A stretch of 35,688 nt of DNA from Prevotella sp. (GTDB lineage Bacteria > Bacteroidota > Bacteroidia > Bacteroidales > Bacteroidaceae). Of the stretch, positions 1 to 7,914 are shown one piece after another. Numbering within the stretch: position 1 is the stretch's first letter; every line of letters begins with the position of its first letter. Position numbers and translations under genes: made by a program. The stretch lies in NCBI GenBank assembly GCA_017623155.1, contig JAGAPR010000042.1, positions 1 through 35,688 on the forward strand, written 5' to 3'. The notes beneath the pieces were generated by a model, which did not search any database, was not told the origin of the DNA, and saw only the letters and a program-made list of their open reading frames with translations.

Positions 1-28
1 CACCGTTTTTCATTGCCTCAAAAACGGT

Positions 29-141
29 CTTGTTTTCCAATTAGGCCGTAATTGCATTCCAATTACGGCCTAATTGCACTCCCGTTAGGCCGTAAATGCA
101 GTGCAATTACGGCCTTATTGCAAGGCAAAAATGTACGAAAA
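29..141. repeat. Four-unit palindromic repeat array, copy A
   Basis: Four 17-base units start at 38, 60, 82 and 104, so the period is exactly 22 bp with 5-base spacers. Unit 1 is CAATTAGGCCGTAATTG, with arms CAATTA/TAATTG around a 5-base core GGCCG. Unit 2 is the same unit reverse complemented. Units 3 and 4 are degenerate (one forward, one reverse). The whole 113-base stretch matches 32586-32698 at about 100 positions with no length difference, including flanks such as CTTGTTTTC on the left. I see no transposase, so this is an intergenic repeat and not an insertion sequence. Confidence 0.9.
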
Positions 142-452
142 CAAGAAAAGACGGGTACGCGATTGTTTATAAATACTAAACAAACGTCTTTTTAGTTAAA
201 TATTTTAAGTTAACAAAACCTACTTCGCGAAAATATTTTGTCACAGGTTTTTACTTCTAATTCACATATTTTTAGTTAAACGCGATATCGAAATCTTAAA
301 AACAAAATAAAGAAAGAAGAATATTCAAATGAGTGGTGAAGAATGAATAATGAAGAACATACGAAGCCGTGATTTGACCGGCAAGCTCCGGAAAACAATC
401 GGCCTTATTCCAAAAAAACACACAAACGCTACTCTGTCTGCGCTAAAAATAT

Positions 453-460
453 TAACTTTG
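453..460 (+). promoter_or_regulatory. Putative typA promoter -7 element (TAACTTTG)
   Basis: TAACTTTG fits the Bacteroidetes sigma-ABfr -7 consensus TAnnTTTG and lies 25 bases upstream of the typA ATG. No clear TTTG/TTG -33 element is visible at the expected 19-21 base spacing, so the assignment rests on the -7 element and position. Confidence 0.6.
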
Positions 461-485
461 CACCCGATTTTTAAGGTATAACAAA

Positions 486-2291
486 ATGCAAGACATCAGA
501 AACATCGCCATCATCGCACACGTAGACCATGGCAAAACCACACTTGTGGATAAGATGATGCTGGCCGGCAACCTGTTTCGCGAGGGACAGGACCTCAGCG
601 GACAAGTATTGGACAGCAACGACCTCGAACGTGAGCGAGGCATAACGATACTCTCGAAAAACGTATCCATCGACTGGAAAGGGGTGAAGATAAACATCAT
701 CGACACTCCGGGACACTCCGACTTCGGCGGCGAGGTGGAGCGGGTGCTAAACATGGCCGACGGATGTCTGTTGCTCGTCGACGCTTTCGAGGGCCCGATG
801 CCGCAGACAAGATTTGTGCTGCAAAAGGCCTTGCAGATAGGATTGAAACCGATTGTGGTGGTCAACAAGGTCGACAAGCCCAACTGCCGCCCCGAAGAGG
901 TGTACGAGATGGTGTTCGACCTGATGTTCTCGCTCAATGCCACTGAAGACCAGCTCGACTTCCCCGTGGTATACGGCTCGGCAAAAAACGGATGGATGAG
1001 TGCCGACTACAACGCTCCCACCACCGACATCACATATCTGCTCGACAAGATTATCGAGGTTATCCCCGCCCCGAAAGTTATCGAGGGCACACCGCAGATG
1101 CTGATAACGAGTCTCGACTATTCGAGTTACACCGGTCGTATCGCCGTGGGACGCGTGCACCGCGGACACCTCACCGAGGGCATGAACATCATAATCTCGC
1201 ACCGCGACGGCTCTACCGAGCGCACGAGAATAAAGGAACTGCACACGTTTGAGGGCATGGGACACGCCAAGACACACGAAGTGCAGAGCGGAGACATCTG
1301 TGCCATCATCGGATTGGAACGCTTTGAAATCGGCGACACCATCTGCGACGCAGAAAATCCGGAACCGCTGCCGCCGATAGCAATCGACGAACCGACGATG
1401 AGCATGCTCTTCACCATCAACGACTCGCCTTTCTTCGGACGCGAGGGCAAGTTTGTGACAAGCCGACATATCAACGACCGACTGGCCAAAGAGCTCGAAA
1501 AGAACCTCGCCCTGCGCGTGGCTCCGTTCGAAGACAGCACCGACAAGTGGGTTGTAAGCGGCCGTGGCGTGCTGCATCTATCCGTGCTCATCGAGACGAT
1601 GCGCCGCGAAGGATACGAGCTTCAGGTGGGACAGCCGCAGGTTATATACAAGGAGATAAACGGACAACGCTGCGAGCCTATCGAGGAACTGACCATCAAC
1701 GTGCCCGAGGAGTTTGCCAGCAAGATGATAGACATGGTGACCCGCCGCAAGGGTGAAATGGTATCGATGGAGAGTCAGGCCGACCGCGTGAACATCGAGT
1801 TCGACATTCCGTCGCGAGGCATCATCGGACTGCGCACCAATGTGCTCACAGCCAGTCAGGGCGAAGCCATCATGGCCCACAGGTTTAAGGAATACCAGCC
1901 GTACAAGGGCGACATCTCGCGCCGCATGAACGGTAGCATGATAGCCTTGGAAACGGGCACGGCCTACGCTTATTCAATCGACAAGCTGCAAGACCGCGGC
2001 AAGTTCTTCATCGACCCGGGCGAGGAAGTGTATGCGGGAGAAGTCGTAGGCGAGCACGTTCACGACAACGATCTCGTCATCAACGTGGCAAAGGCAAAGC
2101 AACTTACCAACACCCGGGCCAGCGGAAGCGACGACAAGGCACGCATAGTGCCGCGCACCGTGCTCTCGCTCGAAGAGGCGTTGGAATATATCAAGGCTGA
2201 CGAACTCGTGGAGGTGACACCGAAGAGCATGCGCATGCGCAAGGTGATACTCGACCATAACGAACGTAAGAAAGCCAACAAGGAAGCATAA
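486..2291 (+). CDS. typA: Ribosome-associated GTPase TypA/BipA
   Basis: This 601-residue protein is a translational GTPase that binds the ribosome and is linked in other bacteria to 50S assembly and stress or low-temperature growth. All GTP-binding motifs are visible: G1 AHVDHGKTT (residues 11-19), switch I ERGITI (50-55), G3 DTPGHSD (73-79), G4 NKVDK (127-131) and a G5-like GSAKNGW near 165. EF-G-like domains follow, with the BipA-type segment [12 protein letters not shown] and the C-terminal domain with [12 protein letters not shown]-like sequence (here [13 protein letters not shown]). Length is the family norm of about 600. The ATG at 486 follows a good promoter element and puts the N-terminus right at [16 protein letters not shown], as in homologues. 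It is a single-gene unit ending at a perfect hairpin terminator shared with the convergent luxS. Confidence 0.97.
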   Translation: MQDIRNIAIIAHVDHGKTTLVDKMMLAGNLFREGQDLSGQVLDSNDLERERGITILSKNVSIDWKGVKINIIDTPGHSDFGGEVERVLNMADGCLLLVDAFEGPMPQTRFVLQKALQIGLKPIVVVNKVDKPNCRPEEVYEMVFDLMFSLNATEDQLDFPVVYGSAKNGWMSADYNAPTTDITYLLDKIIEVIPAPKVIEGTPQMLITSLDYSSYTGRIAVGRVHRGHLTEGMNIIISHRDGSTERTRIKELHTFEGMGHAKTHEVQSGDICAIIGLERFEIGDTICDAENPEPLPPIAIDEPTMSMLFTINDSPFFGREGKFVTSRHINDRLAKELEKNLALRVAPFEDSTDKWVVSGRGVLHLSVLIETMRREGYELQVGQPQVIYKEINGQRCEPIEELTINVPEEFASKMIDMVTRRKGEMVSMESQADRVNIEFDIPSRGIIGLRTNVLTASQGEAIMAHRFKEYQPYKGDISRRMNGSMIALETGTAYAYSIDKLQDRGKFFIDPGEEVYAGEVVGEHVHDNDLVINVAKAKQLTNTRASGSDDKARIVPRTVLSLEEALEYIKADELVEVTPKSMRMRKVILDHNERKKANKEA

Positions 2292-2330
2292 CGCCATATT
2301 ATCGGCGGCCGCTTGCGGCCGGAATGAAAC

Positions 2331-2372
2331 AAAAACGAGGCCGTGTCAGAATGCAGACACGGCCTCGTTTTT
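2331..2372. terminator. Bidirectional intrinsic terminator between typA and luxS
   Basis: A perfect 17-bp stem (2331-2347 with 2356-2372) around an 8-base loop. It starts with A5 and ends with T5, so it can act on both the typA transcript (+) and the mtnN-luxS transcript (-). A smaller GGCCGC/GCGGCC hairpin lies just before it at about 2307-2320. Confidence 0.9.
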
Positions 2373-2401
2373 ATATATGTATAGATATGTCCGACGTGCG
2401 C

Positions 2402-2878
2402 TTACGGATATACGAGATTGGACTCCGATATGCTTTCAAGCACCTCCGTGAGGTATTTGCGCGCCTCATAACGTGCCATAGGCAGGTCGTGCAGCAGCCA
2501 GTTGCCGCAATCGCGGGGCGCGGCACCGGGAATGTCGCCGTCGAATTCGGCCACGAAACGGAATGTCCGGCGCATCAAGTCCACTATATCGCGACTTTCG
2601 TAGTCGCCGCGCAGCAGCAGATAATTGCCCGTAAGGCATCCCATCGGTCCCCAATACACTATCCTGTCTTTCCATTCGGCATCGTTTCGCAGGTATGTTG
2701 CCGCCAGATGCTCTATCGTGTGCAGCGCGCCGGGGTGCAAAGCCGGCTCACGGTTTGGCTCTTTCATGCGGATGTCGAACGTCGTGACCGTGTCACCGCC
2801 CACCTCATCCTTGCGCGACACGTATATTCCGCGCAGCAGTTTGTCGTGGTCTATCGTAAAACTGGGTATCTTGTTCAT
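2402..2878 (-). CDS. luxS: S-ribosylhomocysteine lyase LuxS
   Basis: LuxS cleaves S-ribosylhomocysteine to homocysteine and DPD, the precursor of autoinducer 2, in the cytoplasm as a metal-dependent homodimer. In the 158-residue form the zinc ligands are visible as H53 and H57 (HTIEH) and C124 (RDCGNW), and the catalytic cysteine as C81 (GPMGCLTGNY). These correspond to the known LuxS active site. I chose the ATG at 2878, giving MNKIPSFTIDH, which matches the family N-terminus; an in-frame ATG at 2911 would add 11 residues and overlap mtnN. The gene starts 29 bases after mtnN stops on the same strand, so the two enzymes of this pathway form an operon, ending at the 2331-2372 terminator. Confidence 0.97.
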   Translation of the reverse strand: MNKIPSFTIDHDKLLRGIYVSRKDEVGGDTVTTFDIRMKEPNREPALHPGALHTIEHLAATYLRNDAEWKDRIVYWGPMGCLTGNYLLLRGDYESRDIVDLMRRTFRFVAEFDGDIPGAAPRDCGNWLLHDLPMARYEARKYLTEVLESISESNLVYP

Positions 2879-2907
2879 AATATATAAAATGTTTGTTCGG
2901 ATTGTTT

Positions 2908-3591
2908 TCAAATGCTTTCGATAAACGCTTTCGTCACGTTAAACGAACTGTCGGCCGCCGTTTCCCAAAAATTGAAGTACTGTCCGGCCTTATGGTCACT
3001 CAGCGGAATGTCACTGATGATGCGAAAACTGATGAAAGGCACGCCGCATTGGTGGCACGCCTGCGCGATGGCAGCCGACTCCATGTCTACGGCGGCGGCC
3101 TCGGGGAAATGGCTTATGATGTCTCTCATCTTCTCGCGAGAGTCGACAAACCAGTCGCCGGTGACGGTGAGACCGGTCGTTATCTTCGTTCCACAGTCGA
3201 GCGCGAGCGCCTTTCGCAACATCTCGGGGTCGGCATCGAAACGCGCCGGCATGCCCGGTATCTGCCCGTAAGCCTGCTCCTCGCCGCAGTAAACGTCGTG
3301 GTAGCATGTCTGTGAGGCCGCCACCACCTCGCCGACACTGAGTGTCACGGCCGCGCCTCCCGCCACTCCGGTGGATATCACGGCATCGGGAGCGAAACCG
3401 GACAGCAGTTCCGCCGCTCCGATGGCGGCGTTGACCTTGCCTATTCCGCACTGATGCAATATCAGTTCGTTGCCTCCCGTCGTTCCCACGGAGTAGCTCC
3501 GCCCTGCCACTTCAACGTCTTTCGCGCCGTCGAGCAACGCTTTTATGCGCCTGAACTCCTTGTCCATCGCTATTATTATTCCTATTTTCAT
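2908..3591 (-). CDS. mtnN: 5'-methylthioadenosine/S-adenosylhomocysteine nucleosidase
   Basis: This enzyme removes adenine from S-adenosylhomocysteine and methylthioadenosine; with SAH it makes the S-ribosylhomocysteine used by LuxS. The 227-residue protein begins MKIGIIIAMDKEF with the family catalytic glutamate at E12, has a GTGG-like strand turn region (VGTTGGNE), the substrate-binding segment VDMESAAIAQ, and the SD of FRIISDIPLSD as the likely catalytic aspartate. An ATG-free extension up to 3618 exists but would include the -7 promoter element at 3616-3623, so 3591 is the start. First gene of the mtnN-luxS operon; divergent from the yfhO-like gene. Confidence 0.95.
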   Translation of the reverse strand: MKIGIIIAMDKEFRRIKALLDGAKDVEVAGRSYSVGTTGGNELILHQCGIGKVNAAIGAAELLSGFAPDAVISTGVAGGAAVTLSVGEVVAASQTCYHDVYCGEEQAYGQIPGMPARFDADPEMLRKALALDCGTKITTGLTVTGDWFVDSREKMRDIISHFPEAAAVDMESAAIAQACHQCGVPFISFRIISDIPLSDHKAGQYFNFWETAADSSFNVTKAFIESI

Positions 3592-3615
3592 CTGTATGTA
3601 AATCGTTTGTCGCCA

Positions 3616-3623
3616 CAAAGTTA
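3616..3623 (-). promoter_or_regulatory. Putative mtnN-luxS promoter -7 element (TAACTTTG)
   Basis: Read on the minus strand the sequence is TAACTTTG, a TAnnTTTG match 24 bases upstream of the mtnN ATG. It overlaps the upstream alternative start and therefore helps decide the mtnN start. Confidence 0.65.
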
Positions 3624-3669
3624 CTCAATAATTATGAATTAGTGATTATGAATTATGGATTAAAATGCT

Positions 3670-3677
3670 TACCTTTG
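3670..3677 (+). promoter_or_regulatory. Putative promoter -7 element of the YfhO-family gene (TACCTTTG)
   Basis: TACCTTTG lies 38 bases upstream of the ATG at 3716, divergent from the mtnN promoter 46 bases away. The sequence between is AT-rich with repeated ATTATGAATTA-like blocks (about 3630-3660). Confidence 0.65.
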
Positions 3678-3715
3678 CGGTCGTAATAACGATAATGACA
3701 TAAAACAAAATACAA

Positions 3716-6202
3716 ATGAACACATTTAAGAAGTGCCTGCCCGATGTGTTGGCAGTGCTTTTATTCGCGGTTTTGGCGTTCGCTTATTTCTTTCCGGCCG
3801 ATATGGAGGGGCGCATATTATTCCGTCATGACTCGTCGGCCGGACGCGGCCTCGGACAGGAGCAGATAGAGTATCGCAAGCGCACGGGGGAGATGACACG
3901 ATGGACCAACTCCGGTTTTTGCGGCATGCCGACCTATCAGATTGCTCCGTCTTACGACAGTTCGAACATTATAAAGGCCGCCGAGAAAGCCTATCACCTG
4001 TGGCTTCCGGAAAACGTATGGTATGTTTTCGCATATCTTTTGGGCTTTTATATATTGCTGCGCGCCTTTGACTTCAAGCAGCATCTTGCCGCACTCGGCT
4101 CTATAATATGGGCTTTCAGCAGCTATTTCTTCATCATAATCGCTGCCGGACACATCTGGAAAGTGATGGCGCTGGCTTATCTTCCGCCCATGATTGGCGG
4201 TATCGTATTAGCATACAGGGGCAAGTATCTGTGGGGACTGCTCGTGACTGCGATATTCTGCGCACTCGAGATAAATGCCAACCACGTGCAGATGACGTAT
4301 TATTACATGTTTATCATCCTGTTCATGGTCATTGCATACGCCGTGGAAGCCGCCCGTTCAAAGGATTACATGCACTTTGCCAAAGCCACGGCTGTGTGTC
4401 TTCTCGCGGCGTTGATAGGCGTAAGCATCAATATTTCCAACCTTTACCACACATGGGAGTACAGCAAGGAGTCGATGCGAGGCAAGAGTGAGCTGACAAA
4501 AGCGAACGCTGCCAACCAGACAGACAGCGGTCTTGAACGCGACTACATCACCCAATGGAGCTACGGCGTGGACGAAACGTGGACGTTGCTCGTGCCGAAC
4601 ACCAAGGGAGGAGCATCGGTTCCGATGTCAAGAAGCGAGACGGCCATGAAGCACGCCGACCCGAACTACTCGTTCGTTTACCAACAGATAGGCCAATACT
4701 GGGGCGAGCAACCGGGCACAAGCGGTCCTGTCTATGTGGGCGCATTTGTGCTTATGCTGTTCGTTCTCGGCCTGTTCATCGTTAAAGGTCCACTGAAATG
4801 GGCACTGTTTGCCGCCACCGTGCTGTCGATACTGCTCTCGTGGGGACACAATTTCATGCCGTTCACCGACTTTTTCATCGACTATATGCCGATGTATTCG
4901 AAGTTCCGCACGGTGGCTTCGATACTCGTGATAGCCGAGTTCACCATTCCCCTGCTCGCCATGCTTGCCTTGAAGCGCATTGTCGACGAGCCGGAAATAC
5001 TCACAAAGAAGATAAAATACGTATATGCGAGCTTCGCTTTGACGGGCGGCGTGGCCTTACTGTTCGCCATCATGCCATCGGTGTTCTTCCCTGAATACAT
5101 ATCCTCATCAGAAATGAAAGCCTTGGGGCAGTTCCCACAGGAACAGTTGCAACCGCTGTTGGCCAATCTCACCGAGATGCGCAAGGCTGTTTTCACTGCA
5201 GATTGCTGGCGCTCGTTCGCCATTATCGTAGTAGGCACGCTGCTGTTGCTTCTCTATAAGGCCAAAAAGCTGAAAGCCGGATACATGATTACGGCCATCC
5301 TCGTGCTTTGTCTTGCCGACATGTGGCAGGTGAACAAGCGCTATCTCAACGACGGAATGTTCGTGGAGCGCAGCGTGAGAGACATTCCCGCGGAGCCGAA
5401 CGCCACCGAGGCCCGGATAATGGAAGACAAATCGCTGTATTACAGGGTGCTCAACCTCGCGTCGAACACATTTAACGAGAACGAGACCTCATACTTCCTG
5501 AAGAGCGTGGGCGGCTATCATCCGGCCAAATTGCGCCGCTATCAGGAGATGGTGGAACGTTATATCGCTCCCGAGATGCAAGCTGTATTCGGCGCGGTTG
5601 CCGATGCCGGGGGCGACATGAGCAAGGTTAACGGTGACAGTATATATCCGGTGCTGAACATGGTAAACGCCAAATACTTCATTCTACCGCTCCAATCTGG
5701 ACAGACGGCACCGGTATTAAACCCGTATGCATACGGCAACGCGTGGTTTGTAGACCGTGTCGACTATGTGGCCGATGCCAACAAGGAGATTGACGCGGTG
5801 GGGAAAACCGACCTGCGGCACGTGGCCGTGGCCGACGCCAAGTTTAAAGAGGCAATAGGAGAAAGCGCGGCGCAAGACAGCACGAGCACAGTGACACTCA
5901 CATCATACGATGCCAACAAGCTCACTTACGACGTATCGTCGGCCAAGGGCGGTGTAATCGTGTTCTCGGATATCTATTATCCCGGCTGGACGGCGACCGT
6001 TGACGGGACAGAAGTGCCCGTGGGACGAGCAAACTACATGCTGCGCGCCATCAACGTGAAGCCCGGAGCACACAAGGTAGAGCTGTCGTTCTTCCCCAAA
6101 ACTGTTGATACCACCGAGACAATAGCCTACGTCGGATACGCGCTTATAGCCGTTATCATTGTGCTGTTGGCTTTGTTAAAAGGCAGAAAGGTTAAAAATT
6201 AA
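3716..6202 (+). CDS. YfhO-family polytopic membrane protein
   Basis: An 828-residue integral membrane protein of the YfhO family (Pfam 'bacterial membrane protein YfhO'). The family resembles lipid-linked-sugar dependent glycosyltransferases; a YfhO protein in Gram-positive bacteria is needed for teichoic acid glycosylation, but the substrate in Bacteroidetes is not known. Visible features are an N-terminal TM helix (about 10-28), a large first extracytoplasmic loop with the acidic and polar segment FRHDSSAGRGLGQEQ, many hydrophobic helices from about 95 to 550, then a soluble C-terminal domain with the family hallmark YYPGW (754-758) followed by TVDG, and a last TM helix before the Lys/Arg-rich tail. 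It is a single-gene unit between a divergent promoter and a strong terminator. Confidence 0.88.
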   Translation: MNTFKKCLPDVLAVLLFAVLAFAYFFPADMEGRILFRHDSSAGRGLGQEQIEYRKRTGEMTRWTNSGFCGMPTYQIAPSYDSSNIIKAAEKAYHLWLPENVWYVFAYLLGFYILLRAFDFKQHLAALGSIIWAFSSYFFIIIAAGHIWKVMALAYLPPMIGGIVLAYRGKYLWGLLVTAIFCALEINANHVQMTYYYMFIILFMVIAYAVEAARSKDYMHFAKATAVCLLAALIGVSINISNLYHTWEYSKESMRGKSELTKANAANQTDSGLERDYITQWSYGVDETWTLLVPNTKGGASVPMSRSETAMKHADPNYSFVYQQIGQYWGEQPGTSGPVYVGAFVLMLFVLGLFIVKGPLKWALFAATVLSILLSWGHNFMPFTDFFIDYMPMYSKFRTVASILVIAEFTIPLLAMLALKRIVDEPEILTKKIKYVYASFALTGGVALLFAIMPSVFFPEYISSSEMKALGQFPQEQLQPLLANLTEMRKAVFTADCWRSFAIIVVGTLLLLLYKAKKLKAGYMITAILVLCLADMWQVNKRYLNDGMFVERSVRDIPAEPNATEARIMEDKSLYYRVLNLASNTFNENETSYFLKSVGGYHPAKLRRYQEMVERYIAPEMQAVFGAVADAGGDMSKVNGDSIYPVLNMVNAKYFILPLQSGQTAPVLNPYAYGNAWFVDRVDYVADANKEIDAVGKTDLRHVAVADAKFKEAIGESAAQDSTSTVTLTSYDANKLTYDVSSAKGGVIVFSDIYYPGWTATVDGTEVPVGRANYMLRAINVKPGAHKVELSFFPKTVDTTETIAYVGYALIAVIIVLLALLKGRKVKN

Positions 6203-6256
6203 AAAGGTAAAAAGGCTGTGCTCCGGGTAACCCCGTGCCGGCGCGGCCTTTCAAAT

Positions 6257-6301
6257 AAAAATCCGGCGATGGCATTTCAATCGTGCCATCGCCGGATTTT
6301 T
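6257..6301. terminator. Bidirectional intrinsic terminator between the YfhO gene and fucP
   Basis: A perfect 18-bp stem (6257-6274 with 6284-6301), A5 at one end and T5 at the other, with a 9-base loop. It serves the convergent YfhO (+) and fucP (-) genes. Confidence 0.92.
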
Positions 6302-6315
6302 GTCTATTCAAAACA

Positions 6316-7653
6316 TCACGCGTTGTAATCGTGTGTGATATTATGCCGCACGTATGCCCTGTGTCCGTATGTGGCGATGACGGCAAAGCAGACAAGCGGA
6401 ATGAAGAACGACAAGTTTGTGGACGGAAGTCCTATTATAGAAACATGCGAGTCGATGATAAGTGCCTGCAAAGGCGGGAACACCGAGCCGCCGAGGATTG
6501 ACATGATGAGTCCCGCGCCGCCGAATTTCACATTCTCGCCAAGTCCGCGCAGTGCTATGCCGTATATCGTGGGGAACATCAGCGACATGCAGGCACTCAC
6601 AGCCACGAGGCAGTATACGCCGTTGCGATCGGTGAAAAAAATGGCTCCCAACACGGCCGAGACGGCCAACACAGCCAATACGGACAACAGTCTTCCCGGC
6701 TGGATATATTTCAAGAACCATGTGCACACAAAGCGGCTGCACGTGAACATCACCATCGCCGCGATATTGTATTTCTGCGAAAGCATCTCGGCGGCATGCT
6801 CGCTCATTCCTTCAGCCATGAACACTCGCGTGCCGTACTGGATGATAAACGTCCAACATGTAACCTGAGCACCCACATAGAAGAACTGTGCCACAACCCC
6901 CTCGCGATAATTTTTGATGCGGGCCAGTTCGCCGAGTGCCGTTTTCAGACTCTTCTTCGAACGCTCGTCGCCGTGCTTCGGCATCTTGGTGAGTCGTATG
7001 AGCAACAACAGCACGATAATCACCGCACCGATGTATACATACGGCAGTATCAAAACGCTGAGATCATGGTCTTTCACAAGATTGAATTGTGTATCGGAAA
7101 GCTCATGACGAGCCGTAGAATCAAGCGGACTCATGCGCGCCTGCACATACTGCATGGCCACAAACATGCCGGCAAGCGCGCCTATCGGGTTGAAAGCTTG
7201 GGCAAGGTTCAGGCGCTGAGTGGCCGTTTCCTCACTGCCCATACAATATATATACGGATTGCAACTGGTTTCGAGAAATGACAATCCGCATGTCATGATA
7301 AAATAAGCGAGCAGGAAAGGGAAATACACTCCGATGGCTTGCGCGGGCATAAAGAGCAATGCTCCGGTGGCGTAAAGCGACAGCCCCACGAGCACTCCGG
7401 CCTTGAAAGAGTAACGTTGAATGAACATCGCGGCGGGAAATGCCATCACGAAATAACCCAAATAGAACGCCACCTGCACCATTGCGCCCTCGGTCACACT
7501 CATGCGGAATATCTTGGAGAAAGCTTTTACCATCGGCGCCGTGATATCATTGGCAAATCCCCACAGGGCGAAACACGATGTAATCATGATGAACGGGAGC
7601 AGAAAACTCACACCGTCTTTGGTCAATAAATCATTGTTTTTTGCATTATTCAT
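6316..7653 (-). CDS. fucP: L-fucose:H+ symporter (FucP type, MFS)
   Basis: A 445-residue, twelve-helix major facilitator of the FucP family, which imports L-fucose with protons across the inner membrane. Family landmarks are visible: GFANDIT in helix 1 with D36 at the place of the proton-coupling Asp46 of E. coli FucP, and LSFLETSCNPY with E128 at the place of Glu135, followed by the typical RLNLAQAFNPIG segment. Length agrees with the family (about 440). It is divergent from fkp, whose product phosphorylates and activates fucose, so fucose is the most likely substrate; a related sugar (galactose, glucose) remains possible in this family. A promoter element lies 25 bases upstream. No fucose-degradation gene (fucI, fucK, fucA) is next to it. 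Confidence 0.87.
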   Translation of the reverse strand: MNNAKNNDLLTKDGVSFLLPFIMITSCFALWGFANDITAPMVKAFSKIFRMSVTEGAMVQVAFYLGYFVMAFPAAMFIQRYSFKAGVLVGLSLYATGALLFMPAQAIGVYFPFLLAYFIMTCGLSFLETSCNPYIYCMGSEETATQRLNLAQAFNPIGALAGMFVAMQYVQARMSPLDSTARHELSDTQFNLVKDHDLSVLILPYVYIGAVIIVLLLLIRLTKMPKHGDERSKKSLKTALGELARIKNYREGVVAQFFYVGAQVTCWTFIIQYGTRVFMAEGMSEHAAEMLSQKYNIAAMVMFTCSRFVCTWFLKYIQPGRLLSVLAVLAVSAVLGAIFFTDRNGVYCLVAVSACMSLMFPTIYGIALRGLGENVKFGGAGLIMSILGGSVFPPLQALIIDSHVSIIGLPSTNLSFFIPLVCFAVIATYGHRAYVRHNITHDYNA

Positions 7654-7678
7654 TTTCAGAGAAACTTGTTATTCGCGG

Positions 7679-7686
7679 CAAATTTA
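7679..7686 (-). promoter_or_regulatory. Putative fucP promoter -7 element (TAAATTTG)
   Basis: TAAATTTG on the minus strand, 25 bases upstream of the fucP ATG. The rest of the fucP-fkp divergent space (7654-7914) holds simple GAAGAGTGAAAAGTGA-like sequence near 7755 and no operator I can name. Confidence 0.65.
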
Positions 7687-7884
7687 CTAAGAAAATGTCG
7701 TAAATCATTACCATTTACAATGTTTTTTAGTTCAATGTACAGAATTAAACGATGAGTGAAGAGTGAAAAGTGAGAATGAAGAGGTTTGATTACCACCATA
7801 TAATGTTATCGGCTTAACTCCTTAACTTCGCAACTTCTCAAAATAATTACCACTCATTTATTTTGTTATCTGCCTGTTTTGCGC

Positions 7885-7892
7885 TATCTTTG
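7885..7892 (+). promoter_or_regulatory. Putative fkp promoter -7 element (TATCTTTG)
   Basis: TATCTTTG lies 22 bases before the ATG at 7915. Because the element is inside the longer TTG-started frame that begins at 7879, it argues that translation starts at 7915. Confidence 0.7.
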
Positions 7893-7914
7893 CCGTCATA
7901 ATTGTATACAAATT

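Larger units (their letters stand above)
1..485. other. Gene-free region upstream of typA
   Basis: No convincing coding sequence is seen. The left part (29-141) is a repeat element described separately. The segment from about 145 to 330 is strongly AT-rich and carries a 12-base direct repeat (tttttagttaaa at 189-200 and 269-280). From about 335 there is simple GAATGA/GAAGAA-type sequence of the sort also seen near 7750. The only regulatory site I can support is the typA promoter element at 453-460. The gene to the left is outside the window. Confidence 0.7.

Noticed and set aside
38-120. Possible CRISPR array
   Set aside because: The units are 17-base palindromes with 5-base spacers and a 22-bp period, far too short for CRISPR spacers, and no cas gene is present.
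29-141. Possible insertion sequence or MITE end pair
   Set aside because: No transposase, no terminal inverted repeats enclosing the 113 bases and no visible target-site duplication at either copy; kept as an intergenic repeat only.
7879-7914. TTG-initiated 12-codon extension of fkp
   Set aside because: The TATCTTTG promoter element at 7885-7892 lies inside it, so it would be mostly untranscribed; the ATG at 7915 fits the family N-terminus.
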